From NCBI GenBank assembly GCA_017305635.1, contig JAFKKF010000006.1, positions 248,001 to 312,000 on the forward strand: a stretch of DNA of 64,000 bases, in the 5' to 3' direction. Origin of the DNA: Hyphomicrobiales bacterium. GTDB lineage: Bacteria; Pseudomonadota; Alphaproteobacteria; Rhizobiales; Kaistiaceae. Position numbers and translations under genes: made by a program. Shown piece after piece: positions 43,071 through 50,487 of this stretch (positions are counted from its first letter, which is position 1; each line of letters starts with the position of its first letter). The notes below the pieces were generated by a model. The model saw only the letters and a list, made by a program, of their open reading frames with translations, did no database searches and was not told the origin of the DNA.

Positions 43071-43725
43071 AGCCGGTCATGTCGAGGCCGGCGGTGGCGA
43101 GCGGCGCGACGATCGCCTCCCGGTCGGCGCCGGGCATCAGCGCCAGCGCCCAGAGGTCGAAGCGCTGGCGCTTGGCGACCACCTCGGCAAAGCCGGCGCC
43201 GATCAGGATGTCGCCGAGCGAGGCGCAGGTGAAGCCGGTATTATGCGCCATGCTCCAGCGCCCCTCCGCCAGCGAAGGCGAATGGCCGAAAAGCATGTCG
43301 TGCGCCGTGATCGGCCCGGACGGCGACATGTAGGCGACCTGGTCGAGGCCGCTCTCCAGCACCATAGCGGCAACCGTCTCGAGATCCGGCGAGGTGATCA
43401 GCGCGAAGCCGTCATCGGCGAGCACGCGGCGGAACTCGGCGACGGCGAGCGGCACCTCGTGGGCGAAGAGGTGCTCGAGCACATGCGAGCACCAGACGCC
43501 GTCGAAGCTTCCGTCGGGCAGCACGCCGCCCATGTCGGCGATCGAGGCGACGATGTCGGGCTCCGATTCCGCGTCGATGTCGACGCGAACCTCGCGCCAG
43601 CGGGCCGGCGCGAAAAGCGGATGGAGCTGCCGCGCGGAGCGCGAGCCCGAGCCCGCATTCAGCACCTGGCGGAGGCCGCCGCGAACGGCCGTGGCGGGGT
43701 GGTCGAGAAGGTCGGAATGGCTCAT
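43069..43725 (-). CDS. Class I SAM-dependent methyltransferase
   Basis: A 218-residue Rossmann-fold methyltransferase of the Methyltransf_11 kind. Motif I is degenerate, VLNAGSGSRSARQLHPL near residue 21; EVRVDIDAESEPDIVAS supplies the acidic residue that binds the ribose; SFDGVWCSHVLEHLFAHEVP near 72 and EFRRVLADDGFALITSPDLE near 97 match motifs II and III. The acceptor is not known. It lies alone on the minus strand between the export operon and the glycosyltransferase operon, so a glycan, a nucleotide sugar or the RTX protein are possible targets. Confidence 0.88.
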   Translation of the reverse strand: MSHSDLLDHPATAVRGGLRQVLNAGSGSRSARQLHPLFAPARWREVRVDIDAESEPDIVASIADMGGVLPDGSFDGVWCSHVLEHLFAHEVPLAVAEFRRVLADDGFALITSPDLETVAAMVLESGLDQVAYMSPSGPITAHDMLFGHSPSLAEGRWSMAHNTGFTCASLGDILIGAGFAEVVAKRQRFDLWALALMPGADREAIVAPLATAGLDMTG

Positions 43726-43840
43726 CGGGACATGCGCTCCAATCGCGATTGCGTGCCCATTCTAAGGCCGGTCGCGTTGCCGATCCAGTCGTTTTACAGT
43801 ATAGTCTGAGAACAAACAGCACAAAGTGAGGCGTATTGCT
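43726..43840. promoter_or_regulatory. AT-rich divergent promoter with 12-bp palindrome
   Basis: A perfect palindrome CAATCGCGATTG lies at 43740-43751, 14 bases upstream of the methyltransferase start. The rest (43790-43880) is unusually A/T-rich, including GTTTTACAGTATAGTCTGAG, and serves the plus-strand glycosyltransferase operon. GAGG nine bases before GTG 43841 is the likely ribosome site. Confidence 0.45.
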
Positions 43841-45907
43841 GTGGCTCGGAAGAATAATAAAGACTTTTTAGAATACTTGAACGGAAACAATTCTTCCGGC
43901 GTCAATGTTCCGCGCCCGGCGGCCACCCCCGTCGGCCATGTCGAGCACGCCATCCTCGCCGAGAACGGCCTGGTCTTCGTCGCCGGCGTCCTCGGTCATC
44001 CGGGCGCCCGCGTCACCGCGCTCGAGCTCCGCTCCGGCCGCGGCACCTGCCGCATCGCGGCGCGCCATATCGGCTGCGCCCGCCATGCCGGCGAGGCGCC
44101 GGCCACCGCCTTCTGGACCGCCGGCCATCTCGGCCCCGCCCTTGCCGGCGAGGAGACGATGGCGGCCACCATCTTCTTCGGCGACGGCCTGTCCGTCGCC
44201 AGCGAGCTGCGCTTCGAACGGAGCGATGCGTCCGCCTTAAGAGACGCCGTGAAGCGCTATCTCGCCGGACTTCCTGGGGAGGAACAGGAACATCCCGAAG
44301 ACGCGACCATCATGGAACGCATCATGAGCCCTCCCTCCGCCGCCCGTCCCGTACCGCGCTTCACCGTCGAGAACATCTCCATCGCCGAGTGCGGCCTCTT
44401 CGTCACCGGCTGGATCAACGACACCGCCGACGACCTCGCCGAGATCCGCGTCAATACCGGCACCTGGAGCGTCACCATCGCCGGCGACGGCCTCGCCCGC
44501 GCGGCGCGGGACGACGTCCAAGTGGCGCTCGGCATTCCCCGCCGCCACGCCTTCGGCTTCTGGGGCATCACGGTCGATCCGGCGATCGACACCGTCTCGC
44601 CCGTCGCGGTCTGCGAGGTGGTGATGAGGGGCGGCGGCATAGAGCGGCAGGAGCTGCCGCTCAACATCCTCTTCGACCAGATCGAGCTCCGCAACCTCGC
44701 GCTCACCTATCTCGCCACGTCTAAATATCTCGGCAATCCGATGCTCGATTCTGTGGCTTCCCTCGAGAAGCACATCGGCAGGCAGATCGTCGACCTCAAC
44801 GTCCTCATCTCGCGCGCGATCACCCAGCGCCCGCATGTCGAGCGCTTCGGCGGCCAGGGCCAGAAGAAGGGCTCGATCATCGTCTGCCTCTACGGGCGCG
44901 CCGAATATCTCATGCTGCAGAACGCCCTCTTCGCCAACCGCAAGGGCATCGGCGACTACGAGTTCGTCTATGTCTCCAACAGCCCGGAGCTCGCCGAGCA
45001 GCTGGCGCGCGATGCCCATGTCGCCTCGCTCGCCTATGGCCTCGACCTGACGCTGGTGCTCCTTCCCGGCAATGCCGGCTTCGGCGCTGCCAACAATGCC
45101 GCCGTCGCGGTGTCGCGCACGAAGCGGCCGCTCATCGTCAATCCGGACGTCTTCCCCCACGACCTCGACTGGGCCGCCCGCCACACGGCCCTCGTCGAAA
45201 ACGCGCCCGACCTGCAGACGCGCCTCTTCGGCGCGCCGCTCTACTATGACGACGGCTCGCTCATGCATGGCGGCATGTATTTCGACAGCGATGCCTCGCT
45301 CTCCATGGAGGGCGCGAGCTTCCGCCGCAACGTGACGCTGCGGGTCGAGCACTACGGCAAGGGCGCGCCGCCGGACTCTGCCGAGTTCCTGCGCCCGCGC
45401 CCCGTGCCCGCGGTCACCGGCGCGTTCATCTCCTGCGATCGCGGCTGGTACGAGAAGCTCGGCGGCTTCTCGGAGGAATACGTCATGGGCCACTACGAGG
45501 ATGCCGACCTCAGCCTGAAGAGCACCGAGCAGGGCGTTGTCCCCTGGCTGCACGACATCAAGCTCTGGCATCTCGAGGGCAAGGGCTCGGGGGCGCGCCA
45601 TGCGGCGCACGAGGGCGCCTCGATCGTCAACCGCTGGCTGTTCAACCGGCGCTGGGCCAAGGCCATCATCCCCGAAATGCTCGGCGCCCGGCCGCGCCAT
45701 CCGCTCCTCCAGGTGCCGCCGCTGCCCGATCCGGTGCGCCCGCCCCCGCTCCAGCCCCAACCCCAGCCCATGACGACGCAAGGGCCCCGCCGTCCCGTCG
45801 CGCCGGTCCTCCGCCGGCCGCCGGTGGCCGCACGGCCAGCCCGCGCCAAGGCGACGGCGCCGGCCTCTTCCGGGCTCACCGAGATCGTCTTCGGAGCGGA
45901 AAGCTGA
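43841..45907 (+). CDS. Large glycosyltransferase family 2 with N-terminal beta modules
   Basis: About 688 residues from GTG 43841 (another GTG at 43826 is in frame). The N-terminal 330 residues contain two beta-rich modules, the second with FTVENISIAECGLFVTGWIN near residue 170, resembling modules in neighbouring transferases. The GT2 domain (about 340-590) shows GSIIVCLYGRAEYLMLQNAL, LLPGNAGFGAANNAAVAVS, the acidic LIVNPDVFPHDLDW, MHGGMYFDSDAS and acceptor motif GFSEEYVMGHYEDADLSLKS. The last 60 residues are a Pro/Arg-rich tail (PDPVRPPPLQPQPQP). Its stop shares one base with the next ATG (TGATG). Confidence 0.88.
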   Translation: MARKNNKDFLEYLNGNNSSGVNVPRPAATPVGHVEHAILAENGLVFVAGVLGHPGARVTALELRSGRGTCRIAARHIGCARHAGEAPATAFWTAGHLGPALAGEETMAATIFFGDGLSVASELRFERSDASALRDAVKRYLAGLPGEEQEHPEDATIMERIMSPPSAARPVPRFTVENISIAECGLFVTGWINDTADDLAEIRVNTGTWSVTIAGDGLARAARDDVQVALGIPRRHAFGFWGITVDPAIDTVSPVAVCEVVMRGGGIERQELPLNILFDQIELRNLALTYLATSKYLGNPMLDSVASLEKHIGRQIVDLNVLISRAITQRPHVERFGGQGQKKGSIIVCLYGRAEYLMLQNALFANRKGIGDYEFVYVSNSPELAEQLARDAHVASLAYGLDLTLVLLPGNAGFGAANNAAVAVSRTKRPLIVNPDVFPHDLDWAARHTALVENAPDLQTRLFGAPLYYDDGSLMHGGMYFDSDASLSMEGASFRRNVTLRVEHYGKGAPPDSAEFLRPRPVPAVTGAFISCDRGWYEKLGGFSEEYVMGHYEDADLSLKSTEQGVVPWLHDIKLWHLEGKGSGARHAAHEGASIVNRWLFNRRWAKAIIPEMLGARPRHPLLQVPPLPDPVRPPPLQPQPQPMTTQGPRRPVAPVLRRPPVAARPARAKATAPASSGLTEIVFGAES

Positions 45908-47223
45908 TGGCCACGTACAGCGCGATGCCGGAGCGGCCGCTCAAGGTTCTCCTCGTCAGCCTCTTCCATCCGGAACTCGTCCGCGGTGGCGCCCAGCAGG
46001 TCTGCTACGAGCTATTCCAGGGCCTGAAGGACATGCCCGGCGTGGAGCCGGTGCTGCTCGCCTCGGTCGATGACAGCGTGCCGGCGCTCTACAAGAGCGG
46101 CGCCCGCATCACCGGCTTCGATCGCCGGCCCGACGAATACGTCTTCCTCAGCCGCAACTACGACTATACGTGGCACCGGGTGCCCGACCCGTTCATGATC
46201 GATGCCTATGTCGAGTTCCTGCGCCTGATCAGGCCGGACGTGGTCCACTTCCACCACTTCCTCACCCTCGGCATCGACCTCCTCACCATCACGCGCCGCA
46301 TCCTGCCGAAGGCGCGCATCGTCTTCACGCTGCACGAGTTCCTGTCGATCTGCGCCGCCGACGGCCAGATGGTCAGGAAGACCGACAAGTCGCTCTGCAC
46401 CCAGCCCTCGGGCGTGCGCTGCCATCAGTGCCTGCCGCATCTTTCGCCCGATTTCTTCTTCCTCCGCGAGATGTGGATGAAGAAGCACTTCGACGCCGTC
46501 GACGTCTTCACCACGCCGACGCGCTTCATGGTCGATCATTTCGCGAAATGGGGGCTCGACCCCAACCGCATCACCGTGGTCGGGAACGGCCAGGCCGATT
46601 ACAGCGGCGGCGTCTCCTATGTCGAGGAGCGCGAGAGCCGCAACCGCTTCGGCTTCTTCGGCCAGCTCGTCGACAACAAGGGCGTCCACGTCATCCTCGA
46701 GGCGGTCGAGCTGCTCCGCGGCTCGGGCTTCACCGATTTCGTCGTCGAGATCAACGGCGACAACCTCCGCTACGCTTCCGAGCCGCGCCGCAAGGCCTTC
46801 GAGGCCTTCATGGAGCGCGAGGTCGCCCGCGCGCCGGAAGAGCAGAATGTGGTGATGAACGGGTCCTACCATGTCGACCAGCTGGCGAGCCGTATGTCGC
46901 GCGTCGACTGGTGCATCGTGCCCTCGGTCTGGTGGGAGATCTTCGGCCTCGTCATCTCCGAGGCCTGGATGTTCAAGCGCCCCGTCATCGCCTCCAATGT
47001 TGGCGGCATGAAGGAGCGCATCCGCCACGAGGTGGATGGCCTCCACTTCAACGTCGGCGATGCCCGCTCGCTTGCCGAGACCATGCGCCGCGCCTGCAGC
47101 GAGGACGGCCTCTGGGAGCGCCTGGTCGGTGGCATCCGTCCGCCGGCGAGCCGCGAGGCGATGAGCGAGCGCTTCCTCGAAATCTACGAAAGCGCTGCGC
47201 TGCCCGTGGCGGCGAGCGCCTGA
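45907..47223 (+). CDS. Glycosyltransferase family 4
   Basis: 438-residue GT-B fold transferase. N-lobe: KVLLVSLFHPELVRGGAQQV with the acceptor-side Gly pair, VVHFHHFLTLGIDLLTI and IVFTLHEFLSICAADGQMV. A CTQPSG-V-RCHQC stretch near residue 165 may be a small metal or disulfide site. C-lobe: ITVVGNGQAD, RFGFFGQLVDNKGVHVILEA near 250, and the donor-binding E-x7-E-like motif VPSVWWEIFGLVISEAWMFK near 340, followed by PVIASNVGGMKERI. It is translationally coupled to the preceding GT2 and followed 17 bases later by the GT25 fusion. Confidence 0.93.
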   Translation: MATYSAMPERPLKVLLVSLFHPELVRGGAQQVCYELFQGLKDMPGVEPVLLASVDDSVPALYKSGARITGFDRRPDEYVFLSRNYDYTWHRVPDPFMIDAYVEFLRLIRPDVVHFHHFLTLGIDLLTITRRILPKARIVFTLHEFLSICAADGQMVRKTDKSLCTQPSGVRCHQCLPHLSPDFFFLREMWMKKHFDAVDVFTTPTRFMVDHFAKWGLDPNRITVVGNGQADYSGGVSYVEERESRNRFGFFGQLVDNKGVHVILEAVELLRGSGFTDFVVEINGDNLRYASEPRRKAFEAFMEREVARAPEEQNVVMNGSYHVDQLASRMSRVDWCIVPSVWWEIFGLVISEAWMFKRPVIASNVGGMKERIRHEVDGLHFNVGDARSLAETMRRACSEDGLWERLVGGIRPPASREAMSERFLEIYESAALPVAASA

Positions 47224-47240
47224 CCGCCGGCGGAGGATCC

Positions 47241-49334
47241 GTGAACCCGATGGAACAGACAGGCGTCCTCGATCCCGTCGCGCCCAACGGCGGCGAGCCA
47301 GGGCTCGTCGCCGCGCCGCCGGCGACCGTCGCGGCCTTCGTCATCAACCTCGAGAAGGACCGCGATCGCCGCGATGCCATCCTTCGCCAGTTCGACGCGC
47401 TGCCCGACCTCGAGCCGCATGTCGTCGAGGGCGTCTACGGCCGCTACCTGCCCGACAGCCTCTGCGAGAACCTCGCCAAGGAGAAGCACTGGGCGCGCAA
47501 CAAGGGCACCATCGGCTGCTTCCTTTCCCATGTGAAGGCCTGGGAGGAGGTGGCGAAGCTCTCCGATCGCTTCGCCGTCGTGCTCGAGGACGACGTCAAC
47601 ATTGCCGGGCTCTCCCAGCTCGCCGACCTCGCGGTCCCGGACGATGCCGAGATCGTCTTCATCAACGACCGCATGTCCGGGGAGGCGCGGGGCGTGCCGG
47701 TCGCCATGCCGATGCTGCGCGCGCTCCAGCGGCTGGAGGCCTCCCATGGCGGGCCCGGCGGCGATGGCTACCTGCTCACGCCCGCCGGCGCGCGGAAGCT
47801 GCTTGCCGCCTGCGCCACCGACTTCTATTTCGGCCATGTCGACGGCCGCCTCCTGCAATACGCGACCGGCGAGGAGGCGCTGGCCGCGCTGCCGGAAAAG
47901 AGCTGGATCGTCGGGGTCGTCCGCCATCACCGGCACCCGACGCTGGCCCCGACGCTCGGGCTGCTCCGCGGCTACACATTGTCGTCGCCGCTCGTCCGCC
48001 ATCTCGGCGTGCCGAGCATCCGCGAGGCCGAGGACAAGGGAGCGGCCGAGGCTGCCCTGAAGCGCCGCAAGTCGGCCGAGGAGGGCCTTCGTCCCGCCGG
48101 CCTGCCCATCCGCTACTGGACGGTCATCGCCAATGCCGGCGACCAGATCAATCCCTACATCATCGAGGCGGTCGCCGGCCGCAGGCCCTATTTCTCGCCA
48201 CGGCGGAACGAGGCCCATGTGCTGGGCATCGGCAGCATCCTCTTCATGGCGACGCCGCAGTCGCACATCTGGGGTTCCGGCATCCTCGACCCGAAGGGCG
48301 ACTATTCGCAGGTCTCGGTCGATCGCGTCCATGCCGTGCGCGGCAGACTCACGCGCCAGATCCTGAAGGAGCGCCACGGCCTCGACCGTGAGGTGCCGCT
48401 CGGCGATCCGGGCATCTTCGCCGACGAGATCGCCGAGGTGGCGGCGGCACGCGATTCACGCCGTCTCAAGCGGCGTATCGGGGTGATTCCGCACCATCGC
48501 ATGATCGACCACGCCTATATCCGCGACATCACGCGCCATGCCGATGCCGCAGTGATCAACCCCCATCTCGACTGTCTCGACTTCATTTCAGAGATCATTT
48601 CGTCCGAAATCATCGCGTCCCAGAGCCTGCACGGACTGATCTTTGCCCAGGTGTTCAACAAGCCTTTCGTGTGGTTCTCGCACACCGCCGACGACACCTG
48701 GCTGTTCAAGTTCCATGATTGGTTCAGCAATTGCGAGGACGGCCCACGCGAGCCGCTGCCCTTCGGAACCCCGCTGGATGCCTTGCTTTCGTCCGCCCGT
48801 ATAGCGCCGCACCAGGTCGACCGCGAGGCGCTCCGGCAGGCCATGCCGCTCTTGCCGCCGACCGAGCGGAAGCCCGGCATCGGCTATCGCGAAACCCGCC
48901 GTCTATCCCCGCTCGCCTTCCGCATCACCGCCGACGGCAAATCGCCGGTCGTGGATGGCTACGACGCGACGATCGTCGTGCCGGCGGGCGACGAGGCGGC
49001 GCTGCAGGCCGCCATCCATGCGCAAGCGCGGGGATATGACGATTCGTTCAATCTCTGGCTCGTCTACGATTCCGCGCTCTTTGCCGGCTTCACGCGGGCG
49101 GCGATGCGGGGATATCTCGACATCCTCAACGAGCTTCCGGACGTGCACTACCTGCAGGTCCTGCCGGCGGGGATACGCGTTCCCGGCAAGGCGGTGACAG
49201 AGGTGCATGCCGGCGGACGGAAGGTGAGCATGGAAGCCCGCGACTCCACCTATGACGGGCGGGGCGCCGTGCTCGTGCGCAATCCCTTCGAGTTCTCGTT
49301 CAAGGCGCGCGGCCGGGCGATCTTCGTCGACTAG
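47241..49334 (+). CDS. GT25 glycosyltransferase fused to polysaccharide pyruvyl transferase
   Basis: A 697-residue fusion from GTG 47241 with GGAGG just upstream; open frame before it overlaps the GT4 gene. Domain 1 (about 32-235) is GT25, the LOS galactosyltransferase type: VAAFVINLEKDRDRRDAIL, GTIGCFLSHVKAWEEVA, FAVVLEDDVNIAGL and GYLLTPAGARKLLAA. Domain 2 (about 284-510) is a pyruvyl transferase: RYWTVIANAGDQINPYIIEA, VLGIGSILFMATPQSHIWGS, GDPGIFADEI, SSEIIASQSLHGLIFAQVFN and KPFVWFS. A further 140 residues at the C-terminus (about 555-697) are not recognised. It should add a sugar and a ketal pyruvate to a glycan, giving negative charge. It ends the plus operon. Confidence 0.88.
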   Translation: MNPMEQTGVLDPVAPNGGEPGLVAAPPATVAAFVINLEKDRDRRDAILRQFDALPDLEPHVVEGVYGRYLPDSLCENLAKEKHWARNKGTIGCFLSHVKAWEEVAKLSDRFAVVLEDDVNIAGLSQLADLAVPDDAEIVFINDRMSGEARGVPVAMPMLRALQRLEASHGGPGGDGYLLTPAGARKLLAACATDFYFGHVDGRLLQYATGEEALAALPEKSWIVGVVRHHRHPTLAPTLGLLRGYTLSSPLVRHLGVPSIREAEDKGAAEAALKRRKSAEEGLRPAGLPIRYWTVIANAGDQINPYIIEAVAGRRPYFSPRRNEAHVLGIGSILFMATPQSHIWGSGILDPKGDYSQVSVDRVHAVRGRLTRQILKERHGLDREVPLGDPGIFADEIAEVAAARDSRRLKRRIGVIPHHRMIDHAYIRDITRHADAAVINPHLDCLDFISEIISSEIIASQSLHGLIFAQVFNKPFVWFSHTADDTWLFKFHDWFSNCEDGPREPLPFGTPLDALLSSARIAPHQVDREALRQAMPLLPPTERKPGIGYRETRRLSPLAFRITADGKSPVVDGYDATIVVPAGDEAALQAAIHAQARGYDDSFNLWLVYDSALFAGFTRAAMRGYLDILNELPDVHYLQVLPAGIRVPGKAVTEVHAGGRKVSMEARDSTYDGRGAVLVRNPFEFSFKARGRAIFVD

Positions 49335-49344
49335 ACCCCGGTCG

Positions 49345-50487
49345 TCAGTGAGCGGCGAGGGAGACCTTCGCCTTCACCATGACGCGGGCATAGGGCTGCC
49401 GCGTCAGGTCGAACTTCACGTAGTAGAGATAGAGGTCGCCGTAGCCGGAAATCTCGCTGAAGTCGCGGGTTCCGCTCGCTTCGTCGATGAGGGCGAAGAG
49501 GCCGTAGCGGGTCTTCGGGTCCTTCGGGCTGGTGAAGAGACGGACCGGCCTTGACCAGGTGACGAGGTCCGGCGAGGTCGCGTAGTAGGCGCCGGGCGGA
49601 TGGGCCTTGTCGCCCTTTCCGATGCTGATCGCGCCGAGATAGACGAAGAGGCCGCTCGTCCGGTCATAGGCGAGGGAGCCGAGCTCGAAGAGCGAGCCCC
49701 TGCCGACGCCGGTGCAGGCGCCGGGGGACAGATCGCGGTCATAGGCGCCGGAAAGGCGGGCATTGAATCCGCTGCCATCCCAGGCGCGCCAGCTCCCGGG
49801 ACGGTCGGGAGACGGGCTTCTCGCGACGCAGACGCCGCCGGGACGACCTGGAATGCCGTTCGAAAGGAACATGAAATAGAAGGCGCCGTCGCGCCCACGC
49901 ACGATGTTGGTCGGCTGGAAGTAGCCGACTGGCTTCCCCGCATCCCCGTCGTAGGGAACCGGTGGCGCGGCGACGACATTGGCCGGCGAGGGCGGGGCGC
50001 GGAAGGTCGCGCCGCCATCGGTCGAGACGGCGTACGTGATCGAATTGTACCAGCAGGACAAGTACTTATGGCTGGGACAGAGGCCCGGATGGGTATTGCC
50101 CTGGAACTCGTTATGGACGAGGGCGTGGATGGTCCGCCCGTCGTCGGTCTGGAAGGCGGCGAGCCATTGGCGATCGTCGAAAGCGGCGGGGTCGGCGGAT
50201 TGCGCGCCCTGGTAGATCACCGTGCAGGGATGGCCGAGATGGTCGAAATCCGGGCCGACGAATTGCCGATTATCCTGGTGAGACGCCATGAGATGCACGC
50301 GGCCGCTCGCGTCCCGGAAAGCACGCGGCGGCGCGTCGGGAATGTCGGTCTTCGCGCAGCGATCCCTGTCCCAGTCGAAGACGACCTGCTCGGGCGTGCC
50401 GGCCGGCACGACAAGGAGCGGCTCCTCCGCCGCGGCCGGTAGGGCAAAAGCGGCGAGGAGGAAGAGCGCGGCGAGCGAGCGCCTCAC
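49345..50487 (-). CDS. Exported sialidase-like beta-propeller protein, unknown function
   Basis: About 380 residues from GTG 50487, which overlaps the stop of the TPR-GT32 gene (GTGA). A signal peptide (VRRSLAALFLLAAFALPAAA) directs it to the periplasm or outside. The mature part repeats short blades with features of five-bladed glycoside hydrolase or sialidase-like propellers: RAFRDASGRVHLMASHQDNR, HALVHNEFQGN, TYAVSTDGGATFRAPPSPAN, GAFYFMFLSNGIPG and AYYATSPDLVTWSRPVRLF. Catalytic residues could not be placed. Six Cys suggest disulfides. A role in trimming or binding the glycan made by the neighbouring enzymes is an inference. Confidence 0.7.
   Translation of the reverse strand: MRRSLAALFLLAAFALPAAAEEPLLVVPAGTPEQVVFDWDRDRCAKTDIPDAPPRAFRDASGRVHLMASHQDNRQFVGPDFDHLGHPCTVIYQGAQSADPAAFDDRQWLAAFQTDDGRTIHALVHNEFQGNTHPGLCPSHKYLSCWYNSITYAVSTDGGATFRAPPSPANVVAAPPVPYDGDAGKPVGYFQPTNIVRGRDGAFYFMFLSNGIPGRPGGVCVARSPSPDRPGSWRAWDGSGFNARLSGAYDRDLSPGACTGVGRGSLFELGSLAYDRTSGLFVYLGAISIGKGDKAHPPGAYYATSPDLVTWSRPVRLFTSPKDPKTRYGLFALIDEASGTRDFSEISGYGDLYLYYVKFDLTRQPYARVMVKAKVSLAAH

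Noticed and set aside
46170-47240. Upstream extension of the GT25-pyruvyltransferase frame over the GT4 gene
   Set aside because: The extension overlaps a well-supported GT4 gene in another frame, is Arg/Pro-rich without a domain, and a good ribosome site precedes GTG 47241.
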